Made by a program: the position numbers and the translations under genes. Below the pieces are notes generated by a model. That model ran no database searches and was not told the DNA's origin. It saw nothing but the letters and a program-made list of their open reading frames with translations. A DNA stretch of 19,889 nucleotides from Lachnospiraceae bacterium UBA3332 (GTDB lineage Bacteria > Bacillota > Clostridia > Lachnospirales > Lachnospiraceae), in the NCBI GenBank assembly GCA_002361095.1, contig DERU01000200.1, forward strand, positions 1 through 19,889, written 5' to 3'. Positions 1-8,026 of the stretch are shown here, piece by piece. How positions within the stretch are numbered: the stretch's first letter is position 1; the number at the start of each line of letters is the position of its first letter.

Positions 1-109
1 TAACGCCCCGGGAAAGGGCCATTGTCCCTCCTGCCACCCGTGTCCTCCTGTACCGGCCGCAAAATTGATTTCCGCGGTAACTTTGGAAGATATGTTGACG
101 GATTTTAAA
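1..109 (-). pseudogene. Partial minus-strand coding remnant running off the left edge
   Basis: The minus strand is open from the edge of the window to beyond position 109, but has no ATG, GTG or TTG start in that frame inside the window. It contains the peptide EINFAAGT, which recurs in the same frame in the minus-strand ORF at 5881-6126. The two copies differ at a synonymous Gly codon (GGT against GGG), which hints that both derive from coding sequence. After the shared block the sequences diverge; this copy continues with a Gly/Trp-rich stretch. The frame overlaps the plus-strand promoter of the lipoprotein gene, so it is more likely a truncated gene end than an intact gene. I do not recognise the family. 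Confidence 0.25.
45..73. repeat. 29-bp direct repeat, left copy
   Basis: This block matches 6096-6124 at 27 of 29 positions in the same orientation. The core contains CCGGCCGCAAAATTGATTTC. The two copies bracket the lipoprotein, two-component system and ABC exporter genes. The repeat could be a recombination footprint or simply conserved coding sequence of two related minus-strand genes. Confidence 0.6.
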
Positions 110-123
110 TATGATTGTATTAT
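95..123 (+). promoter_or_regulatory. Candidate sigma-A promoter for the lipoprotein/two-component operon
   Basis: A TTGACG box (95-100) and a TATTAT box (118-123) are separated by exactly 17 bases. The predicted start lies around 130, and the lipoprotein ATG at 161 follows a GGAGG ribosome binding site. An alternative TATAAT-like box occurs at about 131-136. Confidence 0.55.
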
Positions 124-160
124 TACAGTGATATAATTATGTGGAATACGGAGGATAAAA

Positions 161-745
161 ATGAAAAAAATGTGGATTGTTGCGTGTCTTGCGATAGTTT
201 GTGCCGCAGGATGTGGGCAGACTGCCGAAAAGCCGGTGGAATCGCTGGTGGTCAACGAGACTTGGATTGCGGAGGAAATGCCGGTGGTCAAAGCGGAGGA
301 AAGTACGGGGGACGAAAAAGCAATCGAACCGGAAATCACAAAAAGTGGTGCGGATGAGATGGAGACGGTGGAGATAAAAGGGAATTTGTACTATTTGGTG
401 GCGGATGAGGCTGACTTAAGGGCAATCGGGACTTCAAAATACGGTTTGGATCAGAGATATATGCTGCAGGCGGATATTGGAATGTCACAGGAGTGGATTC
501 CGGTGGGCACAAAAGAAAGTCCGTTTACCGGGGTTTTTAATGGTAATGGGTATAAGATAGAAGGACTGCGTATCAGGGAGGGGGAAAGCGCGGGGCTTTT
601 TGGCTATGCCAAAGGGGCAAGGATTTATAATGTTACGCTGCGGGATGCACAGATAAAAACGGCGGATGAATCTGCAGAACCTTTGACAGTGGTTTGCGGG
701 ACGCAGGAGGAATGCGAGATTTTCGATAATGAGATTTTGCCATGA
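161..745 (+). CDS. Small secreted lipoprotein with GLUG-like beta-helix segment
   Basis: This is a 194-residue protein. The start is set by a GGAGG site 7-8 bases upstream. Residues 1-18 form a lipoprotein signal peptide: two Lys, a hydrophobic core, and a lipobox ending in CAAGC with Cys18 as the lipidated residue, so the mature protein should be anchored outside the membrane. An acidic low-complexity linker follows to about residue 75. The C-terminal half (about 80-170) contains EWIPVG, PFTGVFNGNGYKIEGL and GLFGYAKGARIYNV, the pattern of GLUG-type repeats that build short beta-helices in surface proteins; this assignment is by motif only. The gene lies 22 bases before the LytTR regulator and is probably cotranscribed with it. 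A role as ligand binder, immunity protein or sensor accessory for that system is a guess. Confidence 0.75.
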   Translation: MKKMWIVACLAIVCAAGCGQTAEKPVESLVVNETWIAEEMPVVKAEESTGDEKAIEPEITKSGADEMETVEIKGNLYYLVADEADLRAIGTSKYGLDQRYMLQADIGMSQEWIPVGTKESPFTGVFNGNGYKIEGLRIREGESAGLFGYAKGARIYNVTLRDAQIKTADESAEPLTVVCGTQEECEIFDNEILP

Positions 746-767
746 TTTATGAGAAAGGCCGACATGC

Positions 768-1469
768 ATGAACTTGAAAATAGCAATCTGTGATGACGAC
801 GCATCCCAACGGACAAATCTGTACGATATGCTCACATTGTGGGCAAGGCGGAACCGTCACCTTATTGAGGCGAAGCAATATGCAGATGCAAGGCAATTTC
901 TTTTTGACTATCATGAGGAGAAGGATTTTGACATATTGCTTCTTGATGTTGAAATGCCCCAAATAAGCGGTATCGAAGCCGCAAAGAAAGTGCGGCTGGA
1001 AAGCGCAGCGGTTCAAATCATTTTTATTACGGGATTTTATGAATATTTCAGCGATGGATTTGATGTGTCCGCGCTTCATTATCTGATAAAGCCTGTACAT
1101 GCGGCCAAGCTGTACCCCGTGCTGGACAAAGCGGTGGGCAACCTCAGCTATCGCCAGCGGTCGGTATGGATCGCAACTGCCGATGAAGATATCAAAGTAC
1201 CCCTTGCCGATATCTGTTATCTGGAAGCGGAGAACGTATATGTGCATGTACACACCGTCGGTGGCGTATACCGCACCAGAATTTCGCTTGCCAAATTCTC
1301 CGAACAGCTGGACGACACGTTTTTTAAGGTGCACCGCTCTTATGTGGTCGGACTGAAATATGTGAAGAAAATTTCGCGGAAGGAAGTTACTCTGATAAAC
1401 GGCGATACCGTACCCGTCAGACGCGGTATGTATGATGCGGTTCACGCCGCGCTGATCAGGTATCTGTAA
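768..1469 (+). CDS. LytTR-family response regulator
   Basis: This 233-residue protein has an N-terminal receiver domain (about 3-120) and a C-terminal LytTR DNA-binding domain (about 135-233). In the receiver, D9-D11 form the acidic pocket, D60 in LLLDVEMP is the phosphoacceptor, and Lys in LIKP near residue 107 completes the site. The LytTR domain shows YLEAENVYVHVH and the signature FFKVHRSYVV. The family binds pairs of short direct repeats about two helical turns apart, usually as an activator of peptide-signalling or transport genes. Such a repeat pair sits at 2135-2166, just ahead of the ABC genes. The ATG at 768 is preferred over the overlapping ATG at 764 because it gives the full receiver; GAGAAAGG lies upstream. 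The partner kinase follows after 11 bases. Confidence 0.93.
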   Translation: MNLKIAICDDDASQRTNLYDMLTLWARRNRHLIEAKQYADARQFLFDYHEEKDFDILLLDVEMPQISGIEAAKKVRLESAAVQIIFITGFYEYFSDGFDVSALHYLIKPVHAAKLYPVLDKAVGNLSYRQRSVWIATADEDIKVPLADICYLEAENVYVHVHTVGGVYRTRISLAKFSEQLDDTFFKVHRSYVVGLKYVKKISRKEVTLINGDTVPVRRGMYDAVHAALIRYL

Positions 1470-1480
1470 AGGAGGTACAT

Positions 1481-2125
1481 ATGCTGTTTGACAGGCTGCT
1501 TGCGAAAAAGGTCGCCTCTTTTGAAAGCGAGCTTCTGCAAAAATATTATGCCGAAGTGGAAAATATGTATGACAAAATGCGCGGGTGGCGGCATGACTAC
1601 CGGCATCACATTCAGACCATGAAAGTCCACATGGCAAACGGTGAATACGGGGAAGTCTGCAGTTATCTGGATATGCTGGACAACGACCTGACCAATGTGG
1701 AAACGGTGGTTAAGACCGGCAACCGCATGGCCGACGCAATCCTCAACAGCAAGTTATCCCTTGCGGCGCAAAAGGAAATTACGGTGAAGGCCGAAGCGAA
1801 GATCCCGGTATCGCTGTCGGTGTCCGAACTGGATCTGTGCATTGTTATCGGCAATCTGTTGGATAACGCCATAGAAGCCTGCATGGAGTTACCGCCCGCC
1901 GGACGGTTAATCCGCCTCTATATGGAGATGAAGGGAAACTATCTGTACCTTGTCATGACCAATACGGCGGGCGGCAGGAAGAAGTCCGGCTTCCGGACAA
2001 CGAAAGGCGAAGGGCACGGTTTTGGCATCGCACGGGTTGACGCGATTATAAAAAAATACGGAGGATATGTGACGCGGGCATCCGAAGATGGCGCGTTTTC
2101 CACCGAGGTTTTGCTTCCCATGTAA
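1481..2125 (+). CDS. Soluble GHKL sensor histidine kinase
   Basis: This 214-residue kinase has no membrane segments. It begins after a near-ideal AAAGGAGG site placed 11 bases behind the response regulator. An N-terminal helical dimerisation region (about 10-75, SpoOB-like) carries RHDYRHH with His38 as the likely phosphorylated residue. The GHKL ATPase domain follows, with the N box NLLDNAIEAC near residue 127 and a short G box GHGFGIARV near residue 183. It resembles the catalytic half of AgrC/CitA-type kinases. Relatives usually have a five- to seven-pass N-terminal sensor, which is missing here. Either the enzyme senses a cytoplasmic cue, relies on a partner, or has lost its sensor by deletion. 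Its neighbours make the LytTR regulator its cognate partner. Confidence 0.88.
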   Translation: MLFDRLLAKKVASFESELLQKYYAEVENMYDKMRGWRHDYRHHIQTMKVHMANGEYGEVCSYLDMLDNDLTNVETVVKTGNRMADAILNSKLSLAAQKEITVKAEAKIPVSLSVSELDLCIVIGNLLDNAIEACMELPPAGRLIRLYMEMKGNYLYLVMTNTAGGRKKSGFRTTKGEGHGFGIARVDAIIKKYGGYVTRASEDGAFSTEVLLPM

Positions 2126-2134
2126 AAAAGTGCA

Positions 2135-2194
2135 ATTGACATCAATTTTTTAACGATTGACATCAAATTGTACTTTTTTATGTTTCGGTATGAT
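2135..2194 (+). promoter_or_regulatory. Tandem LytTR-type operator and promoter for the ABC exporter genes
   Basis: ATTGACATCAA occurs twice, at 2135-2145 and 2156-2166, with a 21-bp period (two helical turns), the arrangement expected of LytTR regulator sites. A TATGAT -10 box at 2189-2194 has only a weak -35 (ATTGTA, 2167-2172) directly after the second repeat, so activator dependence is plausible. The repeats are also enclosed by an outer inverted repeat, AAAAAAGTGCAATT (2125-2138 region) against AATTGTACTTTTTT (about 2166-2179), which may act as a weak terminator for the kinase transcript. Confidence 0.55.
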
Positions 2195-2222
2195 ATAACC
2201 ATGCCAAGGCGGTGATGGGTTT

Positions 2223-4035
2223 ATGAAAAAAGAAAAACGGAAATATTCCTGTATCGGTTCTGTTGTATGGGCATTGAGGCGGCTGTGGAGGATCGACAAC
2301 CGCTTTGTGGTCTACATCTTTTCGGCGGTTCCGTTTATCATAATAGTTCCGCTAGCAACGACTTATTTTTCCAAAATCCTTTTGGAGGCGCTGGGGAGGG
2401 GGGCATCCTTTCCGGAACTTGCCGGGATTGTGGCCGGTACTATCGGAGGAATTGCCTTGCTGGATGTCTTGCGGGCGTTTTTGAATACACTGCCGTGCCA
2501 GACTTTATTATCCGACATGCGTATACCAGACAGAGATGTCCGCATTTATAAATGACGGAATGGACTACGAAAATACCGAAAGGCAGGATTTCAAAAAAAT
2601 TAAGCAATATTCCTTCGGGGATGCGTGTGGCGGGAATTGCGCACTTGAATTTATTTGGCGTGATATTTCCGATTTTTTGGTTGCATTGGTTGGAATCGGC
2701 ACATACGGTTCCCTGCTTGGTCTGTTGCATCCGATGCTTTTTGCGGTCGTAGCGGCTGTATCGGCCGCGTCTTATTTTTTGACCCGGTGGCAGCCCCAAT
2801 ATTATGAAAAGCACAAGCATGCATTTGAAAAAGAACAGCGGAAACTTAGTTATTTAAACGAACTTTCGGAAAACTTTACTGCCGCCAAGGATATCAAACT
2901 TTACGGTATGGAGCCGTGGCTTCGCGCAATGGTGCGAGATTACCAAAGTTATGTCCTGCTGTGGGAGAAAAAGTGCAGTCTCCGGGGGCTGTTTGCCTCA
3001 CTTCTCGCCGGTGTCATGAGTTTTGTGCAGAACGGTGTGACATATTTTGTCCTGATCGGAACATGGCTGGCGGGTGAAATTACGGTAGGGGATTTTGTAT
3101 TCTATTTTGGCATTGTGAGCGGTATCGCCGGTTTTTTGCAGGGAGTCATCCGGAGTATCGCAAAACTCAATACCCGCGCCGGGCAAATTGACTATTACCG
3201 GGATTTTTTTTCCTACCCTAACAAAATGAATTACGGCAAAGGCTGTGCGCTTCCCAAAGATGCGGTCAAAATTGAACTGCGGGATGTGTGGTACCGTTAC
3301 GACAAAGCGGAAGATTATACGCTCAAAGGAATCAATCTGACCATTGCGGGCGGGGAGAGTCTCGCGCTTGTCGGATTGAACGGCGCGGGAAAAACAACAC
3401 TTATTAAGCTGATCTGCGGTTTTTATCTGCCGACCAGAGGGGAAATCCTTATTGACGGCAAAAAGATGGAGGCATATAACATAAACGAGTATTATTCCAT
3501 GATTTCAGCCGTATTTCAGGAAATCACCCCGGTTGCGTTTTCCGTGTTTGAGTTTGTGGCAAGCGCAGACCTGACTCGTCAAAATGCCCGGGAGGAAGCG
3601 GTTTTGGCAATGAAGAGGGCCGGTATCTGGGAGAAAATCCAGGGCTTGGCAAACGGTATGGATACGCACCTGATGAAAGGAATCTATGACGACGGCGTGG
3701 ATCTGTCCGGCGGTGAAATGCAAAAGCTGGTACTTGCCCGCGCGATTTACAAGGACAGTGTGATTCTGATTCTGGATGAGCCGACGGCAGCGCTGGATCC
3801 CATTGCGGAAAATAATCTGTATTTGCAGTATCGGGCGCTAACGCAGGACAAAACCTCGATTTATATTTCCCACCGTTTCGCATCCACAAGATTCTGCGAC
3901 CGCATCGTCCTGTTGGAAAACGGCGCAATCACGGAAAGCGGAACCCATGAAGAACTGATGGCGCAAAACGGACGGTATGCGCACATGTTTAAGATACAGG
4001 CAAAATATTATAAGGAGGGAGAGATACATGCGTAA
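2223..4035 (+). pseudogene. ABC exporter half-transporter (permease-ATPase), frameshifted
   Basis: Conceptually about 603 residues: an N-terminal six-helix exporter domain fused to an ATPase. The reading frame beginning at 2223 stops at 2553-2555, and the rest is read from another frame (first ATG 2536) to 4035. Treating the A at about 2523 as extra restores ...LSDMRYQTEMSAFIND..., a typical transition in this family. The second part, counted from 2536, shows Walker A GLNGAGKTT near residue 278, signature LSGGEMQKL, Walker B ILILDEPTAALDP and H-loop ISHR, so the ATPase is otherwise intact. The gene overlaps the next ABC gene by 8 bases, as in heterodimeric exporters. The substrate is unknown; its position behind a LytTR two-component system suggests peptide or antimicrobial export. 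A sequencing error could explain the shift, but the next gene is broken too. Confidence 0.8.
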
Positions 4036-5834
4036 GGAAAATATTACATGGCGCGCATATAGGCGGTATTGCGGCTATAATAAAAAGTATTTTCCGCTGA
4101 AATTTCTGCATATTTTTTTGCAGAATATTTCCCCCTACTTCAATTTGTGGATGTCGGCAGAAATTGTAACCGCCCTGTCTGACGGGAAATCCAAAGAAAA
4201 TCTTTTTGAACTTGTAACGGTTACGCTGCTTGGCAACTTATTTATCCATATACTGGGTGCGGTTTTGGGCAGGTCCGTCGATATTGCATTGCAGATATTG
4301 CGTCATAACGAAAGCGCCGCATTAAATCGGAAAACCGTATCCCTTGATTATGCTAAGTTGGAGGATCCGGATACCCGCACCCTGCGCAGAAAAATCAAAG
4401 AAAACGCATATATCAACAATTACGGCGTTACTGCCATGCAGAATGGGTTGGAAGAACTTTTCCGCTGTTTTACCAGTATGCTTTTGGCCGTAATTCTTTT
4501 TGCCGAGATGGCTGCGGATATGGTACGGGCGGGTTTTGAGCCGCTATCCGTTTTTCTTTTGATTGGGCTGATCGGATTTACGGCAGTTTCAATCGGGTAC
4601 AACCATTTTACACAAAAGAAATCATCGGAAAGGAACCGGAAGATCGGTGAATGGATGCTAAAGGAGAACCAACTGGGACGTGGACATGGTTTGAACGGAA
4701 TGGATGCGCGTATTTATAAGCAGCAGGATATTGTAACACGGTTTGATACCCGGATGAACCGGGAGCATCTCCGGCTGTTTTCCTGGGCGCGCAGGCAGGC
4801 ATGGATTTTGACAACGCCGTATATTCTCTTATCAAAGATTCCTGAGATATGTGTATATCTGATTGTTTGCTTTTATTGTACAAAGGGAATTTTTCCGGTT
4901 GGCGGCGTAATTAAATACGTGGGATATCTGAATCGTGTGACCGCAGACCTCCTTGCCTTTTTTAACACGCTGTCCGATCTGAAAAACAATGAGCCGTTCC
5001 TGATACCGTATATGGAATATTTTGATATCCGAAACGATATGTATCAGGGTTTACTTGCGGTCGAAAAGCGTAGCGATAAAAAGTTTGATATCGAATTTTG
5101 CGATGTCAGTTTCCGGTATGCCGGTGCGGAAGAATATGCCTTAAAGCATATCAGCCTTTCCCTGAAAGCCGGAGAAAGGCTGGCGGTGGTTGGTGGGTAG
5201 GAACGGCAGCGGTAAGACTACGTTTATCAAGCTGCTCAGCCGTCTCTATGACCCGACGGACGGGGAAATCCTGATGAATGATTTTAATATTCGCAAGTAC
5301 GATTACCGGGAATATTTGCATCTCTTCTCGGTAGTTTTTCAGGATTATACGCTGTTTGCATTGCCGTTGGGCAATAACATTGCCTGTGATAAAACATGGG
5401 ATAGGGCAAAAGCGGAACGGTTGATGGAGGAGGTTGGTTTCGGCGAACGGTATGCTGAAATGCCCGGGAAGCTGGACACGCCTCTTTACAAAAATTTTGA
5501 GGAAGATGGCGTAAACATTTCCGGCGGGGAGGCGCAGAAAATCGCCCTAGCCCGCGCGCTGTACCGCGACGCCCCATTTATTATTCTGGATGAACCCACA
5601 GCGGCGCTGGATCCTATCGCAGAAGCGGACATATATGCAAAATTTGACAGCATTACAGGAGACAGGACCGCAATATATATTAGCCACAGGCTGTCGTCCT
5701 GCCGGTTCTGTGACAGGATCGCAGTATTTGATCATGGGGAAATCGTGCAAATTGGCTCACATGAGGAACTTCTTGCCGATAAAAAAGGTAAATACTATGA
5801 ACTTTGGCACGCACAGGCGCAGTATTACGGATGA
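4028..5834 (+). pseudogene. Second ABC exporter half-transporter, frameshifted within Walker A
   Basis: The start is the ATG at 4028, eight bases inside the previous gene and preceded by AAGGAGGGAG; an upstream in-frame ATG at 3977 lies within the first gene and is ignored. The exporter membrane domain runs to about residue 340 and the ATPase then begins. The frame stops at TAG 5198-5200, exactly at the Walker A codons. Removing four bases from the run GGTTGGTGGGTA (5188-5199) restores LAVVGRNGSGKTT and a protein of about 600 residues. The downstream frame to 5834 has signature ISGGEAQKI, Walker B FIILDEPTAALDP and ISHR. As it stands the product is a truncated permease with no ATP-binding P-loop. 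The two halves share closely similar ATPase motifs and were probably a heterodimer. Confidence 0.82.
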
Positions 5835-5836
5835 CG

Positions 5837-5869
5837 GCCGCCCGCCGAAGCCTTGCGGCGCGGTTTTTT
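5837..5869 (+). terminator. Rho-independent terminator after the ABC genes
   Basis: A GC-rich stem CGCCG/CGGCG, extended by outer CCG/CGG pairs with a bulge around an AAGCCTTG loop, is followed by TTTTTT. It starts immediately after the stop codon of the second exporter gene. Confidence 0.7.
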
Positions 5870-5880
5870 CATGGGTACTC

Positions 5881-6126
5881 TTATAGTGGGCGTTTAAATG
5901 AATCGGAATGCTGTGCGAGCCTTTTTTCAGAGATGCGCACCAGGGTTTCGGAGCTTAGGAAAGGCGCCAGCCGGTTGATTTTATGGACATCTTGCAAGGC
6001 ATCCAATTTTTGAACCAATGTGTCCAAGGTATGATTGCTTAAATAAGGCGCTAATTTTATGATTTCCGAAAAGCCGGAGTCAAGGTCGGTTTCTGCTACT
6101 GTCCCGGCCGCAAAATTGATTTCCAT
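5881..6126 (-). pseudogene. Unrecognised minus-strand 81-codon ORF with two helical repeats
   Basis: The ORF sits alone in the 393-base gap between the ABC genes and the LysR gene, on the opposite strand, and is not a shadow of another gene. The protein contains two units of about 28 residues, one with LAPYLSNHTLDTLV and one with LAPFLSSETLVRI, each reading like an amphipathic helical hairpin. It begins MEINFAAGT, a peptide also found in frame at the left edge of the window. No ribosome binding site precedes the ATG, and the start codon lies inside a 17-bp palindrome (6123-6139). A broken or displaced fragment of a larger helical-repeat protein is therefore the simplest reading, though a genuine small gene cannot be excluded. 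I do not recognise the family. Confidence 0.4.
6096..6124. repeat. 29-bp direct repeat, right copy
   Basis: This copy matches 45-73 at 27 of 29 positions in direct orientation. It codes on the minus strand for the first residues of the 81-codon ORF (EINFAAGT). Identity ends sharply at the start codon. Confidence 0.6.
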
Positions 6127-6173
6127 ATAGAAAATATGGTATTATTGTAGAATAGACAGATTTCTGGTATACT
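6123..6173 (+). promoter_or_regulatory. Promoter and palindrome upstream of the LysR gene
   Basis: TTGTAG (6145-6150) and TATACT (6168-6173) are spaced by 17 bases. Directly upstream is a perfect palindrome, CCATAT-AGAAA-ATATGG (6123-6139), at the position expected for an autoregulatory LysR-type site. Confidence 0.5.
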
Positions 6174-6227
6174 GGTTTACAAAATAAAGCCGTGAGTTAT
6201 GAAGATGAAGGAAAGGCGTAAAATAGT

Positions 6228-7124
6228 ATGTATAATCCACACCTCGAAATCTTTCTCAGGGTCGCGGATGCCGGGAGTTTTAATAAAGCGGCAGAGGCAG
6301 CATATATCACACCAACTGCGGTTATCAAACAGATCAATCTGTTGGAAGCGGAACTGAACGTGAAGCTGTTTGAACGGACGCACCGGGGTTTGAATCTGAC
6401 AAAAGCAGGAAAATCCCTGTACAATGATGCAAAATACATCATTCTGTATTGCAGGGACTCGGTGATACGCGCCCAAAATTCCATGCAGGAAGACGAGAAT
6501 ATCATCCGGATCGGCACTTCCCCCATGACGCCTGCACAGATACTTGTGGAATTATGGCCGGATATTCACGCCTTATATCCGGAAATCAAATTTCAGCTGG
6601 TTCCTTTTGAAAACACACCGGAAAATGCAAGGGAGATTTTGAAAAATCTGGGACAGAATATTGATGTGGTGGCGGGGATTTTTGATGATACCCTTCTGGA
6701 CGTGCGTAAGTGTGCGGGACTGGAGATTGCAAGAGAACCGCTCTGCTGTGCCGTTTCGATTCATCATCCCCTTGCGGATAAAAGTATTCTGACACCGGAG
6801 GATTTGTATGGAGAGAACCTGATGCTGATGCGCCGGGGATGGAGCCATTATATAGACCGGCTCAGGGATGACATTTGGGAAAACCATCCGCAGATACACA
6901 TTGTAGATTTTGATTTTTACAGCGTGGATGTGTTTAACCGCTGTGAAAATACGAATGACATCCTGATGGCAATTAAAGGATGGACAAGCGTTCATCCGCT
7001 TTTGAAGGTCATTCCGGTGGCATGGAAGCATGCCATTCCTTTTGGGCTTCTGCATTCCCGGAAACCTTCCGTAACGGTTTCCCATGTTTTGGATGCCCTG
7101 AAAGAAGTGACAGGTAAAACCTGA
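6228..7124 (+). CDS. LysR-family transcriptional regulator
   Basis: This 298-residue protein has the usual LysR length. The N-terminal winged helix-turn-helix is clear (about residues 4-62): FLRVADAGSFNKAAEAAY, then VIKQINLLEAELNVKLFERT and LTKAGKSLY. A linker helix and a periplasmic-binding-protein-like effector domain (about 90-295) follow; the effector is not readable from sequence. GAAGGAAAGGCG lies ahead of the ATG. The gene has its own promoter with an adjacent palindrome and ends about 60 bases before a strong terminator, so it is monocistronic. The nearest same-strand target candidates are the reductase at 7280 and the alcohol dehydrogenase pseudogene behind it; LysR regulators often control neighbours, but here that is only inference. 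Confidence 0.93.
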   Translation: MYNPHLEIFLRVADAGSFNKAAEAAYITPTAVIKQINLLEAELNVKLFERTHRGLNLTKAGKSLYNDAKYIILYCRDSVIRAQNSMQEDENIIRIGTSPMTPAQILVELWPDIHALYPEIKFQLVPFENTPENAREILKNLGQNIDVVAGIFDDTLLDVRKCAGLEIAREPLCCAVSIHHPLADKSILTPEDLYGENLMLMRRGWSHYIDRLRDDIWENHPQIHIVDFDFYSVDVFNRCENTNDILMAIKGWTSVHPLLKVIPVAWKHAIPFGLLHSRKPSVTVSHVLDALKEVTGKT

Positions 7125-7185
7125 CGCTTTGCAGGAAACCATAAATATTTTGAGCTGCAACCTTATCGTATATACTGCATAACGA

Positions 7186-7217
7186 AACGAGACTTCTGCC
7201 GGGGTCTCGTTTTTTTT
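7186..7217 (+). terminator. Rho-independent terminator after the LysR gene
   Basis: AACGAGAC and GTCTCGTT form an 8-bp stem around a short loop, followed by eight T residues. A TATACT hexamer lies just before it at 7171-7176, so a short attenuated transcript is conceivable but not supported by a good -35 box. Confidence 0.85.
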
Positions 7218-7279
7218 ATAATCTGATTTATAAGAAAATTCAGCGGCCCGGAGACGAAGAAAAGCAGGAGGTTCAGACG

Positions 7280-8026
7280 ATGGAAAGACCCTATGTAATC
7301 TGTCATATGTTAAGTTCCCTGGATGGAAAAATAGACGGCGGATATATGTCCATGCCCGAAAATGTGCCGGTGCGCGGGGAGTATGGCAGACTGCGGGAAT
7401 TCTTTGGCTGCCAGGCAACCCTGTATGGCACAGTAACCATGCAGGGAAGCTATTCGGCAGGATTGGCCCCGGAAAGTCTGCCGGATCAGGAGAAGTACCC
7501 AAGAAAAGATTATATTGCCAAATCAGATGTGGAAAACTATATTATTTCTCTTGACCCGCAGGGCATTCTGGGATGGAACGCAAAGTATATAGAAAAAAAG
7601 GGGCGTCCGAAAGCCCATGTGGTTGAAGTTCTGACAGAACAGGTTTCGGATGCTTACCTTTCTTATCTGCAAAAATTTGATATATCCTATCTTTTTGCAG
7701 GAAAGAAGACGCTGGACTGTGCGCTTCTGCTGCAAAAGCTCAAAACTTCCTTTGGCATTAAGCGGCTGATGATTGCAGGCGGCGGAGTTACAAACTGGTC
7801 GTTCTTACAGGCGGGGGTACTGGATGAATTAAGTCTTGTCATCTCCCCGGTAGCGGACGGAAATACGACATCCGTATCCATTTTTGAGTGGCCGGATTTC
7901 CTTCCTGTGAAACCGCCCGTTGCATTTACCCTGAAAGAGGTAAAGAAACTAAAGGGTGACGGAATCTGGCTGCGATATACGGTAAAAGAGCGGGGGAAAG
8001 CAGGATATGAACAACTTTATTTTTGA
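7280..8026 (+). CDS. RibD C-terminal / dihydrofolate-reductase-like reductase
   Basis: This 248-residue protein is preceded by an AGGAGG site (GCAGGAGGTTCAGACG). The whole length matches the RibD_C/DHFR-like reductase fold: an N-terminal MLSSLDGKIDG strand-loop that lines the substrate pocket, a central region ending at LYGTVTMQGSY, and the C-terminal dinucleotide segment RLMIAGGGVTNWSFLQ followed by LDELSLVISPVADG. In RibD this domain reduces the ribosyl group of a pyrimidine intermediate of riboflavin synthesis with NADPH. Stand-alone members are frequent and often not involved in riboflavin. No deaminase domain or rib genes are nearby, so a general NAD(P)H-dependent reductase is the safest call. 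Its end overlaps the start of the alcohol dehydrogenase pseudogene by 20 bases. Confidence 0.85.
   Translation: MERPYVICHMLSSLDGKIDGGYMSMPENVPVRGEYGRLREFFGCQATLYGTVTMQGSYSAGLAPESLPDQEKYPRKDYIAKSDVENYIISLDPQGILGWNAKYIEKKGRPKAHVVEVLTEQVSDAYLSYLQKFDISYLFAGKKTLDCALLLQKLKTSFGIKRLMIAGGGVTNWSFLQAGVLDELSLVISPVADGNTTSVSIFEWPDFLPVKPPVAFTLKEVKKLKGDGIWLRYTVKERGKAGYEQLYF

Noticed and set aside
115..357. Cys/Gly-rich 80-codon ORF that resembles a peptide precursor ahead of the LytTR system
   Set aside because: It overlaps the lipoprotein gene in another frame; the lipoprotein has the ribosome binding site, signal peptide and lipobox, so the Gly/Cys richness is a frame artefact.
747..1637. Long minus-strand ORF of 296 codons
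   Set aside because: It lies antisense across the response regulator and kinase genes, has no domain motif and no suitable ribosome binding site.
2125..2179. The outer inverted repeat around the LytTR sites as a strong terminator
   Set aside because: The stem is almost all A/T with a loop of nearly 30 bases; the direct repeats inside it are the clearer signal.
6573..7502. Minus-strand ORF of 309 codons across the LysR and reductase genes
   Set aside because: It spans two clear plus-strand genes and a terminator, with no recognisable motif.
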